This document shows, piece after piece, positions 25,366-32,648 of a stretch of 64,000 nucleotides of DNA; the first letter of the stretch is position 1, and each line of letters begins with the position of its first letter. Origin of the DNA: G963422705 sp963422705 (GTDB lineage Bacteria > Poribacteria > WGA-4E > WGA-3G); contig OY730443.1 in assembly GCA_963422705.1 (NCBI GenBank), positions 1,674,001-1,738,000 of the forward strand, read 5' to 3'. The position numbers were made by a program, and so were the translations under genes. The notes below the pieces were generated by a model that was not told the origin of the DNA, searched no databases, and worked only from the letters and a program-made list of their open reading frames with translations.

Positions 25366-25513
25366 CGATATGCCTGTAGAAACCTACAGGGAAACGCCCG
25401 CTGGTGGAGCGACAGTAAGACGGTTGACTCTATGAGAAAACCGCAGTTGCTACGAAACCGAAGCCCCACGCTTTAGCGTGTGGGTGCTATCACCACTCTA
25501 TCACCGTCACAAG
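25338..25513 (+). ncRNA. Putative TnpB guide (omega) RNA of the second element
   Basis: From the 3' end of tnpB to the right end, the sequence has GCGGGCAGGGATAGCCGT and a later GCCCGCTGGTGG that can pair, a CTGTAG/CTACAG stem, and the right-end hairpin before TATCAC. By analogy with characterised TnpB systems, the guide is the flank after the element, CACTCTATCACCGTCAC (from 25494). In the restored cupin gene that sequence directly follows TTAC, the likely TAM. Confidence 0.55.
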
Positions 25514-25562
25514 TACGGGGCCTCTAGTAGTTTTAACGGGCATGCGGGATGAGAAATTATAG

Positions 25563-25625
25563 TGGATGAGGAAGCATTTAATGTCTTATGAGGCTGTTGC
25601 CGACGCATGGAATTTTGTTGATTGA
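25563..25625 (+). pseudogene. Deletion remnant of the small secreted-protein gene (16002 type)
   Basis: GTGGATGAGGAAGCATTTA matches 16341 onward, then jumps to ATGTCTTATGAGGC, matching 16466 onward up to the stop (GGAATTTTGTTGATTGATT). About 120 bp are deleted relative to the intact gene, and all of the 5' part is missing. Confidence 0.6.
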
Positions 25626-25848
25626 TTTCAGGCACGTTACCACTTTTTCAATCTATTTTTCCTACGGTTGATGTCACGCGCGAAAAATGCGCGCATTTTG
25701 CACGCGAAGCCGCAAAATCTTTAAAGTGAACATATTTTCTTTTCGAAAAAAAGCGAAAAATTTGGCAAAAAAGCACTTTTTTCCCGAAAATTCCTCATTT
25801 TTCTTGATTTTTAATGTGACAAACCCGTTTTCATGGTGTATAATTACA
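25626..25848 (+). repeat. rrn-type promoter cassette, copy C
   Basis: Perfect palindrome AAAATGCGCGCATTTT (25685-25700), phased A/T tracts, GTGACA (25816-25821), a 17-bp spacer and TATAAT (25839-25844). The next gene starts 43 bp after the -10 box, so it is directly driven by the cassette. Confidence 0.78.
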
Positions 25849-25886
25849 CTAATTTTACAGCAATTCCAAACATAGAGGATAACCTG

Positions 25887-26236
25887 ATGTTTTCACAACA
25901 AATAACAGCCAGAAAACAGTGTCTTTTGTCGAGTATTGCAATATTTTTAGGGTAGGGTTATTATTCAATTCGCTCCCGTCGGTTTCTCTAGCTCACTCGC
26001 AGACAAAGAACTATACGACTTATACAACGACAAGTTTATACGGGTGGGATATGCGGGAAAACCTCGAGACAGGCGAATCGGAGAAGGTTCTCATTGTTAT
26101 CAGTCGAACAACAACTTCTTCGACATATGAGTCGGAAGTTGCACATTCTCATCTAGACTGGGCAGAGATTATCACCGCTGTGGCTAGCGTGGTGACAGCG
26201 GGGGCTACGTTGTACGGTGTACTCAAGGGCGATTAG
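25887..26236 (+). pseudogene. Small exported protein gene with a frameshift in the signal peptide
   Basis: AGAGGAT and ATG 25887 start MFSQQITARKQCLLSSIAIF, a signal-peptide beginning, which reaches a stop at 25950. The other frame continues VGLLFNSLPSVSLAHSQTKN and runs to 26236. One base change in the TTTTTAGGGTAGGG stretch would restore a protein of about 115 aa with a cleavable signal, a Thr/Tyr-rich middle (ENLETGESEKVLIVISRTTT) and a C-terminal hydrophobic helix. The middle resembles the lipoprotein at 26428 (ENPETGRYEMRIVSETYTRT), so these may be distant paralogues. A sequencing error is possible. Confidence 0.5.
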
Positions 26237-26278
26237 AACGGATACCGTTTTTCCGAGAGCCTCGACATATAACATGCT

Positions 26279-26305
26279 GCTGGTGATATTTCAAATATCA
26301 CCAGC
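26279..26305. terminator. Perfect 13-bp palindromic hairpin
   Basis: GCTGGTGATATTT and AAATATCACCAGC flank a single C. It lies 43 bp after the preceding gene, in front of the lipoprotein gene. No T-run follows on either strand, so it may be a weak or factor-dependent terminator, or a protein-binding palindrome. Confidence 0.45.
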
Positions 26306-26427
26306 AAAGGCGTTTACGTCAGTTATTACCTCGTTATTTCGCTATGCCTCTCATTTATTTTAGTTGAGTCCCTTTGCAATGCAATTAACACGGATTGGAA
26401 AAAATAAGTTTAAAGAGGAATAGAAAA

Positions 26428-26808
26428 ATGAAAAGAAGCAAAAACAGCAGCGTTTTTACAAGCTGCTACTGCATAAGTATCGTTGTGACGTTAATACTTC
26501 TTTACGGTTGTGCAGGCACGACACACACAAAAACGAAACAGGATGTCTCTATAATGACGACAGAGACTGTCGTCCGGAAGCGAGTAGAGAATCCCGAAAC
26601 AGGGCGCTATGAGATGCGAATTGTCAGTGAAACGTATACGAGGACTGAGATACCTGTGACAGAAAACAACGTTTTCATTCCGGCCTGGCTCCAAAACGCT
26701 CACACGAATGTTGGCCATTCTGAACAAAAAACGGATGATGATGATTGGGTATTTTATTCACTCAGTTTCCTCACCATGATACTGGGCCTATATGTCGTTA
26801 GCAATTAA
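26428..26808 (+). CDS. Small lipoprotein, copy 1
   Basis: The 126-aa protein has a basic N-terminus, hydrophobic core and lipobox LYGC (Cys28). A Thr-rich soluble part (ENPETGRYEMRIVSETYTRT) follows, and a C-terminal hydrophobic segment (WVFYSLSFLTMILGLYVVSN) may be a second membrane anchor. AAAGAGGAA precedes ATG 26428; an in-frame ATG at 26395 overlaps that site. The family is not recognised. A near-identical copy lies at 31550, about 5.1 kb downstream. A longer membrane protein gene follows. Confidence 0.75.
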   Translation: MKRSKNSSVFTSCYCISIVVTLILLYGCAGTTHTKTKQDVSIMTTETVVRKRVENPETGRYEMRIVSETYTRTEIPVTENNVFIPAWLQNAHTNVGHSEQKTDDDDWVFYSLSFLTMILGLYVVSN

Positions 26809-26876
26809 CCCACATTAAGCATCCGCCTGATTTGATTTTCAGGTACACATTCGCAACAAGGAAGGAAACCTTCGCT

Positions 26877-28088
26877 ATGAAAGTTTTTAACCGTTTCCTC
26901 TTCATAGGACTCGCGTTTGTTTGTCTGGGTTCCTTGACATTTCTATTGCTTCGCACATCGTCACGACAGCAACAGCAACAGCAAACAACCGAGACGCTTC
27001 AACCAGGTGATACGTCTGAGCGTCGAATGCTATCCGCTGCTGCGGACGCACCGAAATCCAAAAAGAAAGACGGTTCTCAAGTGCCGTCCTCCCCACAGCA
27101 TCAGGCAAAGGGGATTGTCAACGCGTTAACGCCCGCTCTTGGACTTTGGAAGACAGAACCGGAACTCGCCAGTGCGAAACTACACGATATCGTTAAGGAA
27201 CTTGGGGACGGAGATGCAAAGTGGACGGAATTCTACCACCTTCTCGGACACAGTATCGTCGAGAAACCGCCCGGCGCGCCCGATGGACTCGTCCTCACCT
27301 TGGAAGATGCCAAGCGTTATTATGTCCTGAAAAATGAGCTGATTGGGCTCTCTGAAAACGACAAAAAATATGCAAAGGAACTACAATTAAGTCTCAGATG
27401 GAATAAAGAAGGGAAACAGGTTGGACAGCAGACACAACCGATAAGAGACGTTTTAGACTGGATGGAAGAAAATGCGCCCGCCGAATGGGACACTGTGAAG
27501 ACGCATTTTTCGGAAACGTTACCGTTACGGAACGCGCCCCCCACTCCTTTCTCTGAAGAAAATTGGCGAACGGTTGACAAACGCGTTGATATTCAATACG
27601 ACACCTTCTTTGAGGCACTAACACTACTACCTGAGAATTCTTTCACGCTCCAAATGTTATTTGAAGAATCTCATGATGTTGCACAGGAGACGCTTTACTC
27701 CGAGCGGAAAACACTCGAAGCACAACCTTCTCCAACGGACGTGCCACAAACGTCCACACATACTTGGGATATGCGCCATGAGAGCCCGGTTCAGGTTGGC
27801 GACATTCCGCAAGCGTCTCCAGAGCACTCTCCGTCTCTTCCTGCAAATCTTGCTTCCGATACCGATTCACAAATAGATTTTGAGACACGCGAAGATTTGC
27901 AAAGGGAACGCCCTGGACAAGAACACTTGGTATCCGCATTCGAAGATAGATTCTCACCAGAACGTTTCAACCGCGCGATGTCCACTTTGACACAATACGG
28001 CTCCAAAGAAGGACTCCGCCGACTTAAAAACGATGACCCGGAGCTTGCGGAACAAATTGAAAAATATCTCCAAAAACGGGCAGAATAA
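26877..28088 (+). CDS. Membrane-anchored protein of unknown function
   Basis: The 403-aa protein has one N-terminal transmembrane helix (FLFIGLAFVCLGSLTFLLL), a Gln-rich linker (six Q in a row), then a mostly helical, charged soluble region. The middle (WTEFYHLLGHSIVEKPPGA, LDWMEENAPAEWDTVKTHF) and the C-terminus (FSPERFNRAMSTLTQYGSKE) hint at repeated helical units, but no family is recognised. ATG 26877 follows GGAAGGAAA. The glycosyltransferase gene starts 7 bp after the stop, suggesting an operon. The lipoprotein duplication skips this gene entirely. Confidence 0.7.
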   Translation: MKVFNRFLFIGLAFVCLGSLTFLLLRTSSRQQQQQQTTETLQPGDTSERRMLSAAADAPKSKKKDGSQVPSSPQHQAKGIVNALTPALGLWKTEPELASAKLHDIVKELGDGDAKWTEFYHLLGHSIVEKPPGAPDGLVLTLEDAKRYYVLKNELIGLSENDKKYAKELQLSLRWNKEGKQVGQQTQPIRDVLDWMEENAPAEWDTVKTHFSETLPLRNAPPTPFSEENWRTVDKRVDIQYDTFFEALTLLPENSFTLQMLFEESHDVAQETLYSERKTLEAQPSPTDVPQTSTHTWDMRHESPVQVGDIPQASPEHSPSLPANLASDTDSQIDFETREDLQRERPGQEHLVSAFEDRFSPERFNRAMSTLTQYGSKEGLRRLKNDDPELAEQIEKYLQKRAE

Positions 28089-28094
28089 AGGGTG

Positions 28095-29627
28095 ATGAAT
28101 CCACCAACATCGCAAAAAAAATGGGGTGGATTGTTAGAGAAGCAGAAACCCGTCCTCTTACTTGTCTGCCTATTATTTAGCTCTTTCTTGCTCAAACTCA
28201 ACCATCTGGGGCACCGCAGTCTCGTCGGTATTGATGAAGCCTGCCACGCCGTTGTCGCCAAAAATCTACTCAAACACCCGCTGAAACCGCTCCTGATTGA
28301 GAGCCCTTATCTCCATTATTTTGAAGAACTCTGGGGAGAAAACCACGTTTGGCTTCACAAACCCATCCTCCCGATGTGGCAGAGTGCCCTCTCGATGGGG
28401 CTTTTGGGTATTAGTACTTTTGCGTTGCGCCTGCCAAGTGCGCTCCTCAGTACACTTGCCGTTTGGCTGACGTACCTCATCGGCGTTGAATTTTTGAAAC
28501 ACCGTGCCGCCCTCATCGCCGCCACCGCCCAGGCGTTTTCAGGGTTTCTGATGCAGGTAACGCATGGCTACCTCTTTAGCGATATGATGGACATATCGCT
28601 GTTGTTTTACTGCGAATTGGGCATTTACGGTGTCATCCGCGCTGTCAAAACAGGAAATTGGCGTTTCGTCCTGCTAGCGGGAGCCGGACAGGGGCTGGCG
28701 TTCCTCTCAAAAACCTACCCCGCGTTTATCGTCACCGGTGTCGCCCTCGCTGGCTGGCTAGCCCCTTCTCTCGCTTTGGCAAAAAGGGAAGACTGTCACC
28801 TCCACTGGCAACATATTTTAGTTCTCTTAGGTTCAACCTTGCTGGTTGCGGGGCCCTGGACGTTGTTCACTGCGATTGCGTATCCGACTGAATTCATCAT
28901 CTCAAACAGCGCCATCTTCTTGCATTTCACAGAAGATATTCAAGGCTGGGGCGCGCCCTGGTATCAAGTATTCCTATACACACGCGACATCTTGAATCTA
29001 CTGATATTCCCAACTGTCATCGCTCTTTGTTGCACACTCCCACGTCTGTTCCGAGAACGAAACATCCACATCTGCCTTCTTTATGCTTGGGCGTTCGGCG
29101 TGTTTCCCCCGTTTCTCGTCGCCACAACGAAAATCCCGTGTGCCACCCTGATGGGGGCACCTGCCTTACTCTTAATATTGGGCGACTTCGTTGAGCGAAC
29201 CACACACAGAAAACCGGAGACGCCACGCTGGCGAAGCATCCTTCGCACCTGCTGGACGCTTTTGCTCGTACTCCTGTTTCTTGGCGAAACCTTGACAGCA
29301 TGGTGGATAACCAATGTAAACGATAACCATCGAAGCCTGCCAGAGATTGCCTCTTATGTGGAAACAAAATTGCCCAAAAACGCCGTCATCCTCATCGAGG
29401 AGGATAATGAAAAACAAGAACACGGCCATCTTCAAATGATGTTTCTGACTTCGCGCACTGCATATTCCTACTATTCAGAAAACACATGGAAACACATTAG
29501 CAAACGGATACAACAGCGTGGCGGTATCCCCTACATTGTCACATTCCGGGAACTGAACCAACCTGTGCTCTTTAAAAGCGAGGCGGATGGGAGAACTCTT
29601 TATTCGACATCACCGCAAGTCCCATGA
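28095..29627 (+). CDS. GT39/PMT-type membrane glycosyltransferase
   Basis: The roughly 510-aa integral membrane protein has about ten hydrophobic helices. The first periplasmic loop contains LVGIDEACHAVVAKNLL, matching the D-E motif of ArnT/PMT glycosyltransferases (usually DExxY), with the acidic pair presumed catalytic. LHKPILPMWQSALSMGLLG (a KPPL-like motif) and LRLPSALLSTLAVWLTYLIG follow, as in the family. It would transfer a sugar from a polyprenyl-phosphate donor to a periplasmic acceptor that cannot be predicted. A GTG one codon earlier is an alternative start. Its TGA overlaps the next ATG (ATGA). Confidence 0.85.
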   Translation: MNPPTSQKKWGGLLEKQKPVLLLVCLLFSSFLLKLNHLGHRSLVGIDEACHAVVAKNLLKHPLKPLLIESPYLHYFEELWGENHVWLHKPILPMWQSALSMGLLGISTFALRLPSALLSTLAVWLTYLIGVEFLKHRAALIAATAQAFSGFLMQVTHGYLFSDMMDISLLFYCELGIYGVIRAVKTGNWRFVLLAGAGQGLAFLSKTYPAFIVTGVALAGWLAPSLALAKREDCHLHWQHILVLLGSTLLVAGPWTLFTAIAYPTEFIISNSAIFLHFTEDIQGWGAPWYQVFLYTRDILNLLIFPTVIALCCTLPRLFRERNIHICLLYAWAFGVFPPFLVATTKIPCATLMGAPALLLILGDFVERTTHRKPETPRWRSILRTCWTLLLVLLFLGETLTAWWITNVNDNHRSLPEIASYVETKLPKNAVILIEEDNEKQEHGHLQMMFLTSRTAYSYYSENTWKHISKRIQQRGGIPYIVTFRELNQPVLFKSEADGRTLYSTSPQVP

Positions 29628-29887
29628 AAAAGACTCTCGCCCAGTTCCTGAAAACACGGAAAATCTCACACGACGAGAAGTATCCAAGAACGCCTGTGGA
29701 TGAGATACTTGAATATCACCAATTCACAAAGGTTCCACCTTACATTCCGAAAAGCGCAACACTCTTAATTGTCAAATGGATAAAACGGAGTGAAGGCACT
29801 GTCAAGACACACCTCCATAAAGCCCATCACTCACTCCGAAACATGCTGCGCCCCTACCTGCAAAATGAAGACAGTGACGGGTATTGA
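29624..29887 (+). CDS. Small protein with sigma-70 region-4-like C-terminus
   Basis: The 87-residue frame starts by ATGA overlap with the glycosyltransferase. Its C-terminal half, RSEGTVKTHLHKAHHSLRNM, resembles the recognition helix of ECF sigma factors (xSEGTVKSRLxRARxxLR). Region 2 and most of region 4 are missing, so it is probably a recombined fragment rather than a working sigma factor. The N-terminal 50 residues are unfamiliar. A degenerate copy of the same end occurs at about 32155-32262, where only the helix-turn-helix part survives. Confidence 0.5.
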   Translation: MKKTLAQFLKTRKISHDEKYPRTPVDEILEYHQFTKVPPYIPKSATLLIVKWIKRSEGTVKTHLHKAHHSLRNMLRPYLQNEDSDGY

Positions 29888-30150
29888 TTCTTGCACTTTG
29901 AAACAGGGCCCGCCACAAAAATCGTCCGAACGTGGTGACACAGACGCAGAAATCTATTTTTTACTACGGTTAATGTCACGCGCGAAAAATGCGTGCATTT
30001 TGCACGCGAATCCGCAAAATCTTTAAAGTGAACATATTTTTTTGAAAAAAAAGCGAAAAATTTGGCAAAAAAGCACTTTTTCCCGAAAATTCCTCATTTA
30101 TCTTGATATTTAATGTGACAAACCGGTTTTTATAGTGTACAATTAGTATG
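29886..30150 (+). repeat. rrn-type promoter cassette, copy D
   Basis: This copy shares an extended upstream flank (GATTCTTGCACTTTGAAACA) with copies E and F. It has the AAAATGCGTGCATTTT near-palindrome, A-tracts, GTGACA (30115-30120), a 17-bp spacer and TACAAT (30138-30143). It is followed by CCTTTTTTCAGTA as in copy A and by an internal 16S fragment. Confidence 0.75.
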
Positions 30151-30181
30151 AACCTTTTTTCAGTAAAAGGTAAAAGTGTTC

Positions 30182-30220
30182 AAGGTGGCTTCGGCTGCCG
30201 CTCGGAGATGAGCCCGCGTC
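30182..30220 (+). pseudogene. Internal 16S rRNA fragment
   Basis: AAGGTGGCTTCGGCTGCCGC, then TCGGAGATGAGCCCGCGTC, matches the 16S region near E. coli 185-232 (…GGATGAGCCCGCGTC…). It lies about 40 bp after the -10 box of promoter copy D. The 5' 180 nt of 16S and everything downstream are absent. Confidence 0.65.
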
Positions 30221-30319
30221 ATATTCAGAGCGTCTCCAGGAAAGAACGACGCAGATTGATACAGCTATACTATCGAAAATAACGAAAAAACGCCTCATAA
30301 TTTTTGAGGGGGAACAGAG

Positions 30320-30622
30320 ATGAAAAAAGTGGTATGGAGCCTACGGACAGAACAAGATGGGCATCTTTTAATCTTTGCAATGATACCTCTATGTCTTGGA
30401 GGACTGCTGCCATACATAGTGACAGAAAGTCTGAAGGGATACGTAAATATAGGGTCGGCTGTTTTAGGAGTGATAGGTTGTTGGATGTTGATTTGGATCA
30501 GTCGTCGTGGAAAATCGATTAAACTTCCGAGAAAATTACTGAATCTTTGGATATGGGTAAATGCGATTATGAGTGTCGCAGTCATAATCACCAGCATTGG
30601 TATTATTTTTTTCGGATGGTAA
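30320..30622 (+). CDS. Small membrane protein
   Basis: The 100-aa protein has three hydrophobic helices (HLLIFAMIPLCLGGLLPYIV, GSAVLGVIGCWMLIWI, LWIWVNAIMSVAVIITSIGI). GAGGGGGAA precedes the ATG. The family is not recognised. It is directly downstream of rrn-type promoter copy D, so it could be strongly expressed. Confidence 0.65.
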   Translation: MKKVVWSLRTEQDGHLLIFAMIPLCLGGLLPYIVTESLKGYVNIGSAVLGVIGCWMLIWISRRGKSIKLPRKLLNLWIWVNAIMSVAVIITSIGIIFFGW

Positions 30623-30804
30623 CTTGTCTTGCATCCTGAAAAGCGACTTTAGGTAAAACAAGGGGTGAAGCACCAACGATTCACCCCTCATCTATTTCAC
30701 CCTCGATTTTGCGAGTCCGATGTTGTCCGGATTATTACGATTACCTGACGTATCGACCAGAGTATTAATGTTTTCATCGGCATTACCCCTGTGCCCGGCG
30801 TTTT

Positions 30805-31065
30805 ATGTTCATGAAACAACACCCCCTTGATAGCCTTCTTTTTCAAGTCCTCCGGTCTCTCCACCGGCTGGTATCAGAATTTGGGAGAAATGAAAAAATT
30901 AGCCGTGTTTTTGCATGGATTTTGACCGGTATCGTTGTATTTTTCGCGTTCTGGATTCGCCTTCAGAAGGTTTGGGAGATACACTATCCCTCTGACATCC
31001 AAACCGATCCGAAATACCTCAAAACAGGCATCCCCGAAATAGACAAGGATTTACCGCTGCAATAA
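30805..31065 (+). CDS. Small single-pass membrane protein
   Basis: A frame of up to 86 residues (alternative ATG at 30811) with one transmembrane helix (VFAWILTGIVVFFAFWI) and a short polar C-terminus. No clear ribosome-binding site is seen and the family is unknown, so it may be a fragment of a larger gene. The 130 bp after it hold nothing recognisable before promoter copy E. Confidence 0.4.
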   Translation: MFMKQHPLDSLLFQVLRSLHRLVSEFGRNEKISRVFAWILTGIVVFFAFWIRLQKVWEIHYPSDIQTDPKYLKTGIPEIDKDLPLQ

Positions 31066-31198
31066 CCATACAGAATCACTCTTTTGTCGGATTAACTCAA
31101 ACGAGAGAAAGACGAAACACTCTTTTGGGAACTCGTACGTGGAGGCTACAACCTCTCGAAACTACGACATGAGCCGACAACGGCACAAATTACTAGTA

Positions 31199-31465
31199 TT
31201 GATTCTTACACTTTGAAATAGGGCCCGCCGCAAAAATCGTCAGAACGTGGTAACACAGACGCAGAAATCTATTTTTTACTACGGTTGATGTCACGCGCGA
31301 AAAACGCGCGCATTTTGCATGCGAATTCGCAAAATCTTTAAAGTGAACATAGTTTTTTTTGAAAAAAAAGCGAAAAATTTGGCAAAAACGCACTTTTTCC
31401 CGAAAATTCCTCATTTTTTTGATTTTTAATGTGACAAACCCGTTTTCATGGTGTATAATTCTACT
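31199..31465 (+). repeat. rrn-type promoter cassette, copy E
   Basis: Same extended flank as copies D and F. It has a palindrome with one change, A-tracts, GTGACA (31431-31436), a 17-bp spacer and TATAAT (31454-31459). The duplicated lipoprotein gene begins 91 bp after the -10 box. Confidence 0.78.
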
Positions 31466-31549
31466 ATGTCTCTCATTTCTTCTCGTTAAATCCCTTTGCA
31501 ATACGATTAACACGGCTTGGAAAAAATAAGTTCAAAGAGGAATAGAAAA

Positions 31550-31930
31550 ATGAAAAGAAGCAAAAACAGCAGCGTTTTTACAAGCTGCTGCTGCATAAGT
31601 ATCGTTGTGACGTTGATACTTCTTTACGGTTGTGCAGGCACGACACACACAAAAACGAAACAGGATGTCTCTATAATGACGACAGAGACTGTCGTCCGGA
31701 AGCGGGTAAAGAATCCCGAAACAGGGCGCTATGAGATGCGAATTGTCAGTGAAACGTATACAAGGACTGAGATACCTGTGACAGAAAACAACGTTTTCAT
31801 TCCGGCCTGGCTCCAAAACGCTCACACGAATGTTGGCCATTCTGAACAAAAAACGGATGATGATGATTGGGTATTTTATTCACTCAGTTTCCTCACCATG
31901 ATACTGGGCCTATATGTCGTTAGCAATTAA
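31550..31930 (+). CDS. Small lipoprotein, copy 2
   Basis: The 126-aa product differs from the copy at 26428 by only two residues (Tyr14 to Cys and Glu to Lys in the VENPETG segment). The same AAGAGGAA start context, lipobox LYGC and C-terminal hydrophobic segment are present. Unlike copy 1, it sits directly behind an rrn-type promoter cassette (copy E), so its expression is probably higher. Homology between the two loci covers about 31465-31972 against 26343-26848. Confidence 0.75.
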   Translation: MKRSKNSSVFTSCCCISIVVTLILLYGCAGTTHTKTKQDVSIMTTETVVRKRVKNPETGRYEMRIVSETYTRTEIPVTENNVFIPAWLQNAHTNVGHSEQKTDDDDWVFYSLSFLTMILGLYVVSN

Positions 31931-31972
31931 CCCACATTAAGCATCCGCCTGATTTGATTTTCAGGCACACAG

Positions 31973-32262
31973 ACAGCATGGTGGATAACCAATGTAAACG
32001 ATAACCATCGATGCCTGCCAGAGATTGCCTCTTATGTGGAAAAAAATTGCTCAAAAACGCCGTCATCCTCATCGAGGAGGATAATGAAAAACAAGAACGC
32101 GGCCATCTTCAAATGATGTTTCTGACTTCGCACATTGCATATCCCTACTATTCAGATGGATAAAACGGAACGAAGGCACTGTCAAGACACACCTCCATAA
32201 AGCCCACCACTCACTCCGAAACATGCTGCGCCCTACCTGCAAAATGAAGACATTGACCGGTA
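31973..32262 (+). pseudogene. Deleted duplicate of the glycosyltransferase 3' end and sigma-like fragment
   Basis: ACAGCATGGTGGATAACCAA (31975 on) matches 29296 on within the glycosyltransferase gene and continues to about 32155 with frame-breaking changes. It then jumps to TGGATAAAACGGA, matching the sigma-like gene at 29777 to its end. About 2.4 kb between the lipoprotein and this point are missing relative to the parent locus. Confidence 0.7.
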
Positions 32263-32263
32263 T

Positions 32264-32556
32264 TGATTCTTGCACTTTGAAACAGGGCCCGCCGCAAAAA
32301 TCGTCCGAACGTGGTAACACAGACGCAGAAATCCATTTTAACTTTCCATCTGATTTTTTCAATCTATTTTTTCCTACGGTTGATGTCACGCGCGAAAAAT
32401 GCGCGCATTTTCACGCGAATCCTCAAAATCTTTAAAGTGAACATACTTTTTTTGAAAAAAAGCGAAAAATTTGGCAAAAAAGCACTTTCCCCGAAAATTC
32501 CTCATTTTTTTTGATTTTTAATGTGACAAACCGGTTTTTATGGTGCATAATTACAC
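32264..32556 (+). repeat. rrn-type promoter cassette, copy F
   Basis: Extended flank as in D and E. It has a perfect AAAATGCGCGCATTTT palindrome, A-tracts, GTGACA (32523-32528), a 17-bp spacer and CATAAT (32546-32551). It ends about 90 bp upstream of the leucyl aminopeptidase start and is its likely promoter. Confidence 0.75.
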
Positions 32557-32648
32557 TAACCTTCTTTCTTGAGTCTAGAAGAGGAAAGTGGAATGTATGG
32601 TATAGTGGTGGAACGCGTAGATAACAAAAAAATTACAAAGGAGAATTT

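Larger units (their letters stand above)
24065..25493 (+). mobile_element. IS605-type (tnpB-only) element inserted in the cupin gene
   Basis: The 1429-bp element follows TTAC (24061-24064). It begins GGGAATTCGTTTGTTTTGCC, with a left-end hairpin CCTAATCCTTTAGG, and ends GTGGGTGCTATCAC after a right-end hairpin around CCCCACGCTTTAGCGTG. Ends are fixed by the reading frame of the interrupted cupin gene. Promoter TTGACT/TATCAT (18-bp spacer) and the leader RNA precede tnpB. No tnpA is present. Confidence 0.85.
23804..25562 (+). pseudogene. Small cupin-domain protein gene split by an IS605-type insertion
   Basis: The 5' part (23804-24064) encodes MNWKSRWLAQDEDADDKNLQ ... RDEAVCILSGTADVKVGIEQ ... 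MDVPANTY. The 3' part (25494-25562) continues in frame, HSITVTSTGPLVVLTGMRDE, KL, stop. Joining them gives a 109-aa single-domain cupin with the usual conserved strand around the PANT turn. AAAGGGAC precedes the ATG. The IS sits exactly between the Tyr codon (ending TTAC) and the next codon with no loss of bases, so the insertion is recent or precisely excisable. The ligand is unknown. Confidence 0.8.

Noticed and set aside
14711..32556. CRISPR array as explanation for the spaced repeats
   Set aside because: Copies are 130-290 bp long, kilobases apart and followed by different genes; no short direct repeats with uniform spacers occur anywhere in the window.
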